From assembly GCF_013201725.1 (NCBI RefSeq), contig NZ_CP053835.1:558001-622000 (forward strand): a stretch of DNA of 64,000 nucleotides, in the 5' to 3' direction. Shown here piece by piece: positions 10,290 to 19,233 of this stretch. Numbering within the stretch: the first letter of the stretch is position 1; each line of letters begins with the position of its first letter. The DNA is from Arcobacter defluvii (GTDB lineage Bacteria > Campylobacterota > Campylobacteria > Campylobacterales > Arcobacteraceae). The notes beneath the pieces were generated by a model that saw only the letters and a program-made list of their open reading frames with translations, did no database searches and was not told where the DNA came from. The position numbers were made by a program, and so were the translations under genes.

Positions 10290-11666
10290 TTATTTTAAAT
10301 AAAAAGTAAAAGTTATAGTAGTCCCACTATTTTCGATACTTTTTATTGTAATATCACCTTTATGAATATCAACAATTTTCTTTAATATTGACATTCCAAG
10401 ACCTGTTCCACCTGAGTTTTTATTTCTACTTTTATCAGTTCTATAAAATTTTTCAAATATTTTTGTTTGTTCATTTTTAGCAATTCCTATTCCAAAATCT
10501 TGAATAGAAATATTTAAAGAATCATCTTTTTTAAATATTTTTACAATAACTTTTGTATTTTCAAAACTAAATTGAATAGCATTTTTTATAGCATTTTTTA
10601 TAGCAATTTTTAATAAGTTTGGAAAACCTTTCAATTCTAAGCTATCTTCAACTACAAAAGAAACCTCTATTTTATGAAGTTTGGCAAAATTCTTAAGTTC
10701 ATTTATTGCTTCATCTGCTATTTCATCAAGATAAAAATTTTCTTGTTTATCTATAATTAAATCTTTTTCATTTTTTGCTAAGAAAAGTAGATCATTTATC
10801 GTTTGTTCAATTAGACAAATTTCATCTAAAGAGGTTTTTAATGCCTCTTTATATTCATCAATTGATCTATCTTTTCTTAATGTAACTTCCATTTCACCTT
10901 TTATTATTGTAAGAGGAGTTTTCAATTCATGAGAAGCATCAGAACTAAATTGTGAGATTCTTTCAAAAGAGTTTTCAAGACGAGACAAAAGATTATTAAC
11001 TTCATTTATTAATTGGCATATTTCATCTTTTGTTTTTCTTGTTTTTAATCTTGCTGACAAATCATTTGCATTTATTTGTTTTAATTCATCTAAAATATTT
11101 TCGATTGGTAAAAATGATTTATAAATTACAAAATTACCACCAATTACAGCAAATATAAGAATTATAGGTAGAATAAAACCAAAAATATAAAGTAAATTTT
11201 CTAATGTTGATGTAATCATATCTTTGGTTGTAACTGCTTCTATAATTACGAGTTGTTCACCATGAAAGTCTATTTTTATTCTACTTACTAAATAACTATT
11301 TTGTTTTTCAAATGTAACAATATTTTCTTTTAAATTGTTTAAATAATCATCATTATGTTCGATATTACTTGGGAAATTTTCTGTTTGAATTATTTTTTGA
11401 TGAGTTTTATTATCCAATATTCTAATATATAAAGGTTCGTATTTATACTCTTTTTCTTCATCAAGTAAAGTTTGAGTAATCTTTTCATTTTCTAATAAAT
11501 CATCAGTTACATCAAGAATAATTACTTTTAAAGTTGCTTCAAGTTTATCTAAAGTTGAAATTTCTAATGCTTTATATAAAGAAAATGAAAAAATCACTAA
11601 AACAATTGTTTGTATAAAAAAATGGTAAATTAAAAGTTTTCTTTTGATTGATAAATTAATCTTCAC
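10290..11666 (-). CDS. Sensor histidine kinase (CusS-like)
   Basis: A 458 aa membrane kinase. A transmembrane helix at about residues 9-30, a periplasmic sensor of about 125 residues and a second helix at about 157-180 are followed by HAMP, the H-box SSDASHELKTPLTIIKGE, and an ATPase domain with NAIKNAI (N-box), DFGIGI and GGTGLGMSI (G-boxes). It overlaps the response regulator by 11 bp, so the two are a cognate pair. The architecture resembles heavy-metal sensors of the CusS type, but the periplasmic part shows no clear metal motif. It is the last gene of the nine-gene run starting at 18259, and could control that run. Confidence 0.88.
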   Translation of the reverse strand: MKINLSIKRKLLIYHFFIQTIVLVIFSFSLYKALEISTLDKLEATLKVIILDVTDDLLENEKITQTLLDEEKEYKYEPLYIRILDNKTHQKIIQTENFPSNIEHNDDYLNNLKENIVTFEKQNSYLVSRIKIDFHGEQLVIIEAVTTKDMITSTLENLLYIFGFILPIILIFAVIGGNFVIYKSFLPIENILDELKQINANDLSARLKTRKTKDEICQLINEVNNLLSRLENSFERISQFSSDASHELKTPLTIIKGEMEVTLRKDRSIDEYKEALKTSLDEICLIEQTINDLLFLAKNEKDLIIDKQENFYLDEIADEAINELKNFAKLHKIEVSFVVEDSLELKGFPNLLKIAIKNAIKNAIQFSFENTKVIVKIFKKDDSLNISIQDFGIGIAKNEQTKIFEKFYRTDKSRNKNSGGTGLGMSILKKIVDIHKGDITIKSIENSGTTITFTFYLK

Positions 11667-12324
11667 TTATTTTAAATCCTATTCCTCTAACTGTTTTTAT
11701 AAGTTTTTTTTCAAAATTTTTATCAATTTTATTTCTTAATCTATAAATATAAACATTTACAATATTACTAATATTAGAATCTTCAAAAGAAGAAAGTGCT
11801 TCATTGATTGTTGTTTCGCTTAAAACTCTATTTTTGTTTTTTATTAGATATTCAAGAAGTGTAAACTCTTTAGCTGTCAAATTTATATTTTCTTTTGCTC
11901 TTGTGGCTGTTTTGTTTAATAAATCAAGTTCTAAATCTGCAATTTGTAGTTTAGTTTGAGTAGTTGTTGTCATTCTTAATTGAACTCTAATTCGTGCAAG
12001 TAATTCGGCAAAGGAAAAAGGTTTTGCTAAATAATCATTTGCTCCAATATCTAATCCTTTGATTTTATCTTCAATAGAATCTTTTGCTGTAAGCATTATT
12101 ATTGGGGTTTGAATATTTGAACTTCTTAAACTTTTGCATACTTCAATTCCATCTTTTATTGGAAGCATAATATCAAGTAAGATTAAGTCATAAGAGTTAA
12201 CACTAGCTAAATATAATCCCTCATCACCATTTGTTGAGAAATCAACTATGTAACACTCTTCTTCTAAACCTTTTTTCAAAAAGTTTATGATTTTTATATC
12301 GTCTTCAATTATTAATATTTTCAT
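11656..12324 (-). CDS. OmpR/PhoB-family response regulator
   Basis: A 222 aa regulator. Residues 1-115 are a receiver domain with IEDD, the phospho-Asp in LILLDIMLP and Lys in YLAKPF. Residues about 125-220 are a winged-helix DNA-binding domain with NLTAKEFTLLEYLIKNKNR and YIYRLRNKID, ending KTVRGIGFKI. It is closest in style to CusR/CopR regulators. It lies 5 bp after the phosphoesterase gene and overlaps the kinase gene. Its target may be the promoter region at 18260-18370, where a perfect palindrome is present, but this is untested. Confidence 0.9.
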   Translation of the reverse strand: MKILIIEDDIKIINFLKKGLEEECYIVDFSTNGDEGLYLASVNSYDLILLDIMLPIKDGIEVCKSLRSSNIQTPIIMLTAKDSIEDKIKGLDIGANDYLAKPFSFAELLARIRVQLRMTTTTQTKLQIADLELDLLNKTATRAKENINLTAKEFTLLEYLIKNKNRVLSETTINEALSSFEDSNISNIVNVYIYRLRNKIDKNFEKKLIKTVRGIGFKISED

Positions 12325-12329
12325 AAAAA

Positions 12330-13061
12330 TTATTTTACACTTTTTGTTATTAATTTCAATATAGTAATTTCTGCATCAGCTTTATACCTAAAATTTACAC
12401 CCCAATATCCCAAACCTTTATTTACATAAATTGCAGTATTTTTTCTATAAAATAATCCAGCTAAAAAAGGTTGAACTAATCTTACTAAATAATGAAATGG
12501 GAAAATTTGACCACCGTGGGTATGTCCACATAAAAATAGATTTGAGTCAGAATTTGTAGCAATTTTGTAATCTTTTGGTTGGTGCGAAATAAAAATAGAA
12601 GGAGAATTTTTTAAATAACTTTCTATTTTTTTTTCATCTCTTTTTATTTTAAAGAATTTTGAAAATCTATCAGGTAATCCTGCTAAATGTATAATCTCAT
12701 TTTTATAGTTAATTTTAAAAGTTTCATTATCCATAAAAATGAAATTAGTTAGCTCTTTTTTTAAATCTTCTAAACCATAAAATAAATCATGGTTTCCACT
12801 TATATAAAAAACTTCACTATTTAAAGTATTTAGAATCTTAAGTTGCTCAGTTATGAATTTAACTTTTGTATCAATTATATCTCCTGTAATCACACAAAAG
12901 TCAAATTCAAGATTATTGCAATGATTTACTAAATCTAAAATCTCTTTTTTAGAAGTTTTTTTATTTATGTGTAAATCACTTAAATGAAGAATTTTTAAAT
13001 CATTTAATTTTTCATTTTCTACAATTATTTCTACAATTTTAGTATTTGGAATAGAATTCAT
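12330..13061 (-). CDS. Calcineurin-like metallophosphoesterase
   Basis: A 243 aa phosphoesterase with all the metal-binding signatures: LHLSDLHINKK (D-x-H), FCVITGDIID (GD), YISGNHDLFYG (GNHD), a later SHQPKD and LCGHTHGGQIFP (GHTH). It resembles YkuE-type enzymes that act on membrane-linked substrates. It has no signal peptide, although hydrophobic segments near FHYLVRLVQPFLAGLFY could sit on a membrane. It overlaps the thioredoxin-fold gene by 4 bp. The substrate is unknown. Confidence 0.85.
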   Translation of the reverse strand: MNSIPNTKIVEIIVENEKLNDLKILHLSDLHINKKTSKKEILDLVNHCNNLEFDFCVITGDIIDTKVKFITEQLKILNTLNSEVFYISGNHDLFYGLEDLKKELTNFIFMDNETFKINYKNEIIHLAGLPDRFSKFFKIKRDEKKIESYLKNSPSIFISHQPKDYKIATNSDSNLFLCGHTHGGQIFPFHYLVRLVQPFLAGLFYRKNTAIYVNKGLGYWGVNFRYKADAEITILKLITKSVK

Positions 13062-13513
13062 TTTAAAACTCTGTCTAATTCATCTATTGAAGATATAAAA
13101 TTTATATTTTTGATAAAGCCATTTTCTAAAGAATAAGTTGTAATTTTGTCACTTTGTTTTTCAAATTTTGTATTACTTTCATCATAAATAAGTAATATAG
13201 TATATTTATAATCTCTTAGTTTTGGTAATGTAAACATTTTTGTGATTATAGTTGGACTAGATGAAATATTATTTATGAAAATTGCATGATGATCTTCTAA
13301 AAAGTTTTCACTCTTTGATGATAAATAATCATTTACCATCATAAGAGTCTTTTTTTGAAAAGTTACAATTATAGTTGAAATGTCACATGTAATTGTATGA
13401 ATTTTATCAAACTGATCAGTTAATGAAAAATTACTTATTTTATCGTCTATTTTTAGAGTTCCCGCGCTTAAACAATTTATAAATATTACTGATAATATAA
13501 GTTTTTTTAACAT
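13058..13513 (-). CDS. Periplasmic thioredoxin-fold protein lacking CxxC
   Basis: A 151 aa protein with a signal peptide (MLKKLILSVIFINCLSAG), then KIDDKISNFSLTDQFDKIHTI, which matches the opening strand pattern of AhpC/TSA and Sco-type thioredoxin folds. The position where CxxC would be expected reads VTFQKKTLMM, so redox activity is not expected. It may be a binding or chaperone protein for its neighbours. It sits between the YceI and phosphoesterase genes with gaps of 3 bp and an overlap of 4 bp. Confidence 0.6.
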   Translation of the reverse strand: MLKKLILSVIFINCLSAGTLKIDDKISNFSLTDQFDKIHTITCDISTIIVTFQKKTLMMVNDYLSSKSENFLEDHHAIFINNISSSPTIITKMFTLPKLRDYKYTILLIYDESNTKFEKQSDKITTYSLENGFIKNINFISSIDELDRVLK

Positions 13514-13516
13514 AAT

Positions 13517-14038
13517 TTATCTTTTTAAATCAATTTTATAAGAGATATCTATTTGATTTCTTACTGTTAAAAAAAACATTGTTGGTGGTTCTAAATTAAA
13601 ATCTGTTAGATTAAATGAAAATCCACCATCAAATAAAATTTGATTATTTTGTTCTGTGATATTACTTTTTACTGTAATATCTTTTGAAACACCATTTAAT
13701 GTTACAACACCATTAATATCGTAATTTGTATCATTTTTTACAATATTTTTTATATCAAAAGATATAGTTTTAAATTTTGGCTCATTTAATAATTCATACA
13801 TATGAGCATCTCTGTCTTTTTTCTGACTAACAAGACTTAATGTATCAAAATAGATTTTTCCTTTGATTGATTCAATTTTATCATCTATTGATAAATCTGC
13901 TTTTACATCTTTAGTTGCTGGATTGATTTCGCTATCTCCAAAAACTTCTGTATGTGCAGTTATTTCACCTTGAGTTATAGTTAAACTATTAGCAAAGGCA
14001 CCTAAACTTAAAATTAGAATTAGAGCTAATTTATACAT
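13517..14038 (-). CDS. YceI-family periplasmic protein
   Basis: A 173 aa protein with a signal peptide (MYKLALILILSLGAFANS) and a YceI lipocalin-like beta-barrel. Visible landmarks are IKGKIYFDTLSL, YELLNEPKFKTISFDI and INGVVTLNGVSKDITVK. Known members bind long isoprenoids such as polyprenols or quinones in the periplasm. Lying two genes after a heme-copper oxidase homologue, a quinone-related ligand is a plausible guess. It overlaps the upstream membrane protein gene by 8 bp. Confidence 0.85.
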   Translation of the reverse strand: MYKLALILILSLGAFANSLTITQGEITAHTEVFGDSEINPATKDVKADLSIDDKIESIKGKIYFDTLSLVSQKKDRDAHMYELLNEPKFKTISFDIKNIVKNDTNYDINGVVTLNGVSKDITVKSNITEQNNQILFDGGFSFNLTDFNLEPPTMFFLTVRNQIDISYKIDLKR

Positions 14039-15002
14039 ATTTTATTTCCTTACTATTTGGTAAATATTCTTTTGTCATTACTCTAAAAATCGCAAATAAA
14101 AGAGTAATTGGAACAAAAAGAATTAAATTTGCTAAGGCTATAAATAGCCCACCTCCTGAAGCCATCCATCCTATAAAAATCATATAAAATGAAATAGTTC
14201 TAAAATCTTTTTTTCTGATAGTTTGAAGAATTACTACATTGTAATATGATATTACGAATGGATAAATAATTGATAAAATAAATCCCTCCCTTAAAAAATA
14301 AAATAAATATGAAAGTGCAAATAATGTCAAAATCATAAGTTCTTTTTGATTTTTTTCAATTTTAAACGATAATGCACAAATAACTCCAATCACGTGAAAT
14401 AGTGCAATTTCAAAACTAAATCCATCTCTCCAGATAGAAATAGTTAAATCTCTTGATAAAGATTCAAAAAGCGCAGAATCTAAAAATACCCATAAAATCA
14501 TAATTAATAATGAATGATTTATTGTGTCAAATTCTTTTTCTTCATCTTTTGATGGTAAAAATCTTGAAGCTATAAGTGTAATAGTTGTTAAAATAATTGC
14601 AATAAATCCTCTTTGTGATACATCATAGTTAAAAAGCATAGTTCCTGTTACATATGATAAAGACAATGCCAATCCAAGTTCCAAAAATGTAGTTTTTTTC
14701 ACTTCATTTATAATCAATGGAGCTAAACTTCCAACCGCAAATCCTAAAATAAATAGTGTTATAAAATTAAAATTTGGATATATAAAACTCATAATTAACT
14801 GAATAATTAAAAATAGAGATATTTTGTTTTTATTATCTATTTTTATATATGAAACTAATATTGAACCAATAATTCCTCCAATTGGAAGAGGAGCTATTAA
14901 AAATAAATTTGATGAAAAGTATTCAACAACACCCGTTTGTGCTATTAGTAAATAGTAACACAATTCACTTGCTATAAAAAATATTAAAATTAATCTTTGC
15001 AT
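14031..15002 (-). CDS. Polytopic membrane protein of unknown function
   Basis: A 323 aa protein with about ten hydrophobic segments, resembling the major facilitator fold in general layout (for example GGIIGSILVSYI and GFAVGSLAPLI Gly-rich helices). The count is 10 rather than 12. No diagnostic motif identifies the substrate. It overlaps both the oxidase-like gene (13 bp) and yceI (8 bp), so it is translated as part of the same operon. A transporter or an assembly factor for the oxidase-like protein are both possible. Confidence 0.6.
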   Translation of the reverse strand: MQRLILIFFIASELCYYLLIAQTGVVEYFSSNLFLIAPLPIGGIIGSILVSYIKIDNKNKISLFLIIQLIMSFIYPNFNFITLFILGFAVGSLAPLIINEVKKTTFLELGLALSLSYVTGTMLFNYDVSQRGFIAIILTTITLIASRFLPSKDEEKEFDTINHSLLIMILWVFLDSALFESLSRDLTISIWRDGFSFEIALFHVIGVICALSFKIEKNQKELMILTLFALSYLFYFLREGFILSIIYPFVISYYNVVILQTIRKKDFRTISFYMIFIGWMASGGGLFIALANLILFVPITLLFAIFRVMTKEYLPNSKEIKYV

Positions 15003-16573
15003 GTAGTCTCCTTTTCATAAAAAAAGATTAAATAAATGAAAACAAAAGTTAAATCAAAAAGGCAAATCATAAGTGCTTCCATCCCAAGTTTACCACTTGA
15101 ATATAAGGCAAAAAACATTGAACTTGCAAATACTCTAATAATCACTGATAATTTAGTTAAAATCATTTGATAAGTTTCATTTTTTAAAGCTAAATAGTGA
15201 ATAATTCCTGTCATACTAACAAACGTAAAAACAACATATTCATAAACTCCACTAAAACTAAATCCTAAAATAGGATATAAGAAACTTGCAAGTAAAATTA
15301 AAAAAACTCCACCTAATCCATCACTTAAAACTCCAATTAGATTATAAAATCCTAGTTTTGAGTATGAAGTTTGAAGTTTTATAAAAGCAAATATAAAACC
15401 AAATGCAACTAAACCAAACAGAGTTCTAAATATCCAAAGTGTATGAGTTGGAATTGAGTTAAATCCAGCTTGTGTAAATCCTGAGATACTTAAAGCTGTA
15501 AAAATTCCAATAATCCCAACTAAATAAATTTTTAAGAATATATCTTTATGAAGTTCTTTGATATGATTTATAAACATTGAAATAACCATAAAAAATACTC
15601 CAATTCCCATAGCAACATGAGCGTGAGCGATTATTAAATCATTTCTATGAAATACCCATCTAATTTGGGGAATAAAAATTATATTACCTTCAATATCAAC
15701 AAACAAAAAAGCTAAAATAGAAACTAATAGAGCTTTTTTAGCAATATCACTTATATTGCTGTCTTTGTACCATCTATATAAAAGAGGAACATATAAAAGA
15801 GTTAAATATTGTAAAAACCACTCTTGGTTGTATGATAGATGACCAATAAAAATTCTATAAAGAACTGAACCAAAATAAAAAACTGTTGGAATAATCCATA
15901 AGATATTCCATCTAGCTTTAAATTCACCCTCATTTAATAGTTTGATTATTAAATAGTAGATTGGTATTAAAGCTAAACTCATTCCAAGTGTATTATCTCC
16001 ATGTGGTCCAGATACTGTACTTTCAACTTGACCAATTGTTGGATTCATTAAAATCAATAGCGTAAATGGAGCAATTGTCACAACTCTTAAACATACTTTT
16101 ATCCATAAAGGAAGAACAGTATAAAGTTTGATAAATTTGTATAAAGCTAAAATATAAAATAATCCAGCAAATGCTAATAAGAAATTTAATTCATAAGCAA
16201 AATCATAAAAAGCTAAACCTCTATTTTTCCCTAAAAGTAAAGATACAACCATAAATACTAAAAAGATATACCAAATAATAGTATAAAGATTTAAGTATCT
16301 AATCCCTTCACGTGAACTTCCAACTTCTTTATTTATTAGTAAAAAAGGAAGATATGAAAGCATTAAAGGAACAAAACCATAAAGCATAAGACTTATATGA
16401 ATTGCTCTCATATTTACTGGATTTAATGTTTGTGAATCAATCACAAGTCCCAATAAATTTAATGAATAAATAATTCCAAAAAATAGCCCTAAAGCAAAAA
16501 AAGCAATAGAAATTTTAAAATGTTTATTTATAAAAAGTTCGAAATTAGTTGAGTTATTAATTGATTTTTCCAT
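14990..16573 (-). CDS. CcoN-like heme-copper oxidase subunit I homologue with altered CuB site
   Basis: A 527 aa, roughly 12-helix protein. Residues AIHISLMLYGF (His59) fit the helix-II heme ligand, and HRNDLIIAHAHVAMGIG (His317, His319) fits the helix-X H-x-H heme ligands of cbb3-type subunit I. GPHGDNTLG (His191) fits the helix-VI CuB ligand. At the helix-VII site, where oxidases have a His-His pair, the sequence is YRIFIGHLSY: Tyr239 lies 6 residues before His245, as in CcoN, but the next residue is Leu246. So one CuB ligand is missing. No CcoO or CcoP is nearby. Oxygen reduction is doubtful; it could be a sensor, a quinone- or NO-related protein, or a structural relic. Confidence 0.7.
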   Translation of the reverse strand: MEKSINNSTNFELFINKHFKISIAFFALGLFFGIIYSLNLLGLVIDSQTLNPVNMRAIHISLMLYGFVPLMLSYLPFLLINKEVGSSREGIRYLNLYTIIWYIFLVFMVVSLLLGKNRGLAFYDFAYELNFLLAFAGLFYILALYKFIKLYTVLPLWIKVCLRVVTIAPFTLLILMNPTIGQVESTVSGPHGDNTLGMSLALIPIYYLIIKLLNEGEFKARWNILWIIPTVFYFGSVLYRIFIGHLSYNQEWFLQYLTLLYVPLLYRWYKDSNISDIAKKALLVSILAFLFVDIEGNIIFIPQIRWVFHRNDLIIAHAHVAMGIGVFFMVISMFINHIKELHKDIFLKIYLVGIIGIFTALSISGFTQAGFNSIPTHTLWIFRTLFGLVAFGFIFAFIKLQTSYSKLGFYNLIGVLSDGLGGVFLILLASFLYPILGFSFSGVYEYVVFTFVSMTGIIHYLALKNETYQMILTKLSVIIRVFASSMFFALYSSGKLGMEALMICLFDLTFVFIYLIFFYEKETTCKD

Positions 16574-17180
16574 CTTTCACCTCATAAATTTTATTTGCAA
16601 ATTTTGCTAGTTCTTTGTCGTGAGTTGCCACGATTATAGTTGTTCCATCAAGGCAAAGATTTTTAAATAGTTCAAAAACATTTAAAGAGTTTTTAGAATC
16701 TAAATTTCCTGTTGGTTCATCTGCAATAATTACTTTTGGTTTGTTTATCAAAGCCCTTGCAATTGCAACTCTTTGTTTTTGACCACCTGAAATTTCATTT
16801 GGATATTTATCTAATAAATTTTCAATTTTTAAAAGTTTTAATAGATTGTAAATCTCATCATTTGATACTTTTTCATTAGCAAGTTTTATATTTTCTTTAA
16901 CAGTTAAATAGTTGATTAAATAATGAAACTGAAAAATAAAACCTATATTTGTTTTTCTAAAATTATCAATATCTTTTATATTTTTGTAATTTGTATTTTC
17001 AAAAAATATTTCACCACTTGTTGGTTTTAAAAGTGTTGATAAAAGTGATAAAAGTGTAGATTTTCCACTTCCACTTTCCCCGATAATTGAAACAAATTCA
17101 CCTTTATTTATTTCTAAATTGATATTTTCTAAAGCTAAATCTTTGTTGTAATAATGTGTTAAATTTAAAGCTTTTATCAT
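16557..17180 (-). CDS. ABC transporter ATPase (LolD/MacB type)
   Basis: A 207 aa nucleotide-binding subunit: Walker A GESGSGKST at about residues 34-42, Q-loop FIFQFHYL, signature SGGQKQR, Walker B VIIADEPTGNLD and switch His in VATHD. The EPTGNLDS form is typical of LolD, FtsE and MacB ATPases that pair with FtsX-fold permeases. It overlaps the permease gene by 4 bp and the oxidase-like gene by 17 bp. The pair probably moves or extracts something at the periplasmic face of the membrane rather than pumping through it. Confidence 0.9.
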   Translation of the reverse strand: MIKALNLTHYYNKDLALENINLEINKGEFVSIIGESGSGKSTLLSLLSTLLKPTSGEIFFENTNYKNIKDIDNFRKTNIGFIFQFHYLINYLTVKENIKLANEKVSNDEIYNLLKLLKIENLLDKYPNEISGGQKQRVAIARALINKPKVIIADEPTGNLDSKNSLNVFELFKNLCLDGTTIIVATHDKELAKFANKIYEVKDGKIN

Positions 17181-18259
17181 ATTTTATTTCCTTGAATAAG
17201 CTCAACAGGGTCAGTTTTTGCAGCATTTAATGCAGGAATTATTGAGCCAATAATCGCCATTAAAATAGAAGTAACAAAGATATAAAAAGCTAGTTCAACA
17301 GATATTTCACCATTTACATAACCTTGTAAACTTTTTGCATTTTTTACAAAATATAGAGTTACATTTGAAATAATTAAAGCACTAATAAAACTAAAAACGC
17401 CAAGTAAAAAGCTTTCAACCATTATTGAATAAACAATTTTTGATGTTTTTATTCCTAAAGCTCTTTTAATACCAAACTCAGCTTTTCTTTGATTTATTGT
17501 AATACTCATAAGACTTACAATTCCAAGAAGCCCCATAGAAAATGCGATAAATGAAATAACATTTGATGAGGTTTTTATGATTTTAAATTGATTATAGTTA
17601 TCTACAAAATTTTGTGTTGATTTAACATCAATTTCATCCGATAAATTTTTAATTTCTTTTATAATATTTTCAATATTTGCATTTAAAGTTGTATTTATCA
17701 AAATCATTGAAGCAGATTTATTAAAAATCTCTCCTGCTTCATCTATATTTAAAACAACTCCACCATTTTCAAAACCAATTTCACTTTTAAAAACTCCAGA
17801 AATTTTAAAAGTTTTATTTGCTATTTGAATTTCATTTTTGTTTGATAATTGTTCAAATATTGATTTCCCAATAATTACTTCATTTTTTGATGGATTTGAG
17901 CCTGCAATTAAAGTGTAATTTTTAAATCTATTTTTTGTTACTCCATAAACTGCAACAATTGGAAGTTTTTCAACAGGACTAGCTCCCACAGTCATTGCAG
18001 AAGTATCTTTTATATCTTTTAAATTATTTATTTTTTCAACTAAATTGATATTCACATTTGAAAAAAATGTATCAGATATTTTTGCTTGAGTAACTATGAT
18101 ATCTCCATCGCTTTTTAGCATTGAAGAGTACATAGAAATTACTCCATTTGAAATAGAACTAATTAAAAAGATAGATACTATTGAAAAAATTAAACTTAAA
18201 ATTATTAAAAAAGTTTTTAGTTTATTTGCAAATAATGCTTTAAATGCATATGAAATCAA
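17177..18259 (-). CDS. FtsX/MacB-type ABC permease
   Basis: A 360 aa permease with one N-terminal helix (about 12-32), a large periplasmic MacB-core-like domain (about 35-220) and three C-terminal helices with NQRKAEFGIKRALGIK and the end motif IPALNAAKTDPVELIQG, which is diagnostic for FtsX/MacB/LolCE permeases. The start is TTG at 18259 with AAAGGA 6-7 nt upstream. It is the first gene of the nine-gene minus-strand operon. No membrane-fusion protein is present nearby, so a LolCE-like or mechanotransmission role is as likely as export. Confidence 0.87.
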   Translation of the reverse strand: MISYAFKALFANKLKTFLIILSLIFSIVSIFLISSISNGVISMYSSMLKSDGDIIVTQAKISDTFFSNVNINLVEKINNLKDIKDTSAMTVGASPVEKLPIVAVYGVTKNRFKNYTLIAGSNPSKNEVIIGKSIFEQLSNKNEIQIANKTFKISGVFKSEIGFENGGVVLNIDEAGEIFNKSASMILINTTLNANIENIIKEIKNLSDEIDVKSTQNFVDNYNQFKIIKTSSNVISFIAFSMGLLGIVSLMSITINQRKAEFGIKRALGIKTSKIVYSIMVESFLLGVFSFISALIISNVTLYFVKNAKSLQGYVNGEISVELAFYIFVTSILMAIIGSIIPALNAAKTDPVELIQGNKI

Positions 18260-18320
18260 GATTATCCTTTCTTATTTTTTGAAAGTTTAATCTTCGAATA
18301 TGAACTTATAATGAATTAAA

Positions 18321-18338
18321 TATGAATTTTTATTCATA
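18321..18338. promoter_or_regulatory. Perfect palindrome between divergent genes
   Basis: TATGAAT-TTTT-ATTCATA lies between the minus-strand operon (start 18259) and suhB (start 18375). A TATAAG-like -10 for the minus strand lies near 18307-18315 and TAAAAT near 18346 on the plus strand. The palindrome could be an operator, perhaps for the response regulator at 11656-12324, or only a chance A/T repeat. Confidence 0.35.
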
Positions 18339-18374
18339 ATTTAGATAAAATACAAAAAAAATTAGGAAAAAATA

Positions 18375-19151
18375 ATGAAAAAAGAGTTGATAAAAATAAT
18401 AAAAAAAGCAGGAAAGATTTTAAAAAAAGGTTATTATTCAAATAAAGATGTAACTTTTAAAGCAAAAAAAGATTTAGTAACAAAATATGATGTTGCGGTT
18501 GAAAATTATTTAAAAGAAAAATTTACAAAAAAATTTAAAGAGTTTAATATAATTGCAGAAGAATCAGACAATACAAATATAGAATTTAATAATTCAATTA
18601 TAATTGATCCAATTGATGGGACAACAAACTTTGTAAATGGAGTTCCTCATACTGCAATTTCAGTTGGAGTATATAAAGATAAAAAACCATATTTAGCAAT
18701 CGTTTATAATCCAATTTTAGATGAATTATATGAAGCTAAAATTGGTAAAGGTGCATATTTAAATGGTAAACAATTAAAAGTAAGTGATGAAACAGAGTTA
18801 CAAAAAGCACTTCTTGCTACAGGATTTCCATATACAAGTGGTTCAAATGAAGATGATTTAAATGATGTTGTAAAAAAAATAAAAGATATTTTACCTCTTT
18901 GCCAAGACTTAAGAAGACTAGGAAGTGCTTCAATTGATTTATGTTTAGTAGCACGTGGAACTTTTGAAGGTTATTATGAAATGAATTTAAAACCTTGGGA
19001 TGTAAGTGCAGGAGTTTTAATTTTAAGTGAAGCTGGTGGAAAGATTACAAATATAAATGGTGAGGAATATAATCTATTTGAAGATAAATATATAGTTGCA
19101 ACAAATGGAAAAATTCATGATGAATTAATAAAAAATTTGAATTTACTATAG
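18375..19151 (+). CDS. suhB: Inositol monophosphatase family protein
   Basis: A 258 aa metal-dependent phosphatase. Signatures are IIAEESD (metal site), DPIDGTTNFVNGVPHTAISVG (the family's first motif, about residues 77-95) and the second motif KPWDVSAGVLILSEAGG near residue 210. Substrates could be inositol-1-phosphate, fructose-1,6-bisphosphate or similar sugar phosphates; the sequence does not decide. AAATTAGGAAAAAATA precedes the start. It diverges from the ABC operon and is followed by glmS. Confidence 0.88.
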   Translation: MKKELIKIIKKAGKILKKGYYSNKDVTFKAKKDLVTKYDVAVENYLKEKFTKKFKEFNIIAEESDNTNIEFNNSIIIDPIDGTTNFVNGVPHTAISVGVYKDKKPYLAIVYNPILDELYEAKIGKGAYLNGKQLKVSDETELQKALLATGFPYTSGSNEDDLNDVVKKIKDILPLCQDLRRLGSASIDLCLVARGTFEGYYEMNLKPWDVSAGVLILSEAGGKITNINGEEYNLFEDKYIVATNGKIHDELIKNLNLL

Positions 19152-19233
19152 ATATAAAAGTGTTCTAAAAAGGGCTTATTTAGTGATAATTAAATATAAT
19201 AAATATAATAAATATTGGAAAAAGGTTTTTTAA

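Noticed and set aside
13058-13513. Sco-type copper chaperone
   Set aside because: The thioredoxin-fold start fits, but the CxxxC metal-binding motif needed for Sco is absent.
19152-19233. glmS ribozyme upstream of glmS
   Set aside because: The 80-bp gap is A/T-rich without the expected core, and glmS ribozymes are mostly confined to Firmicutes.
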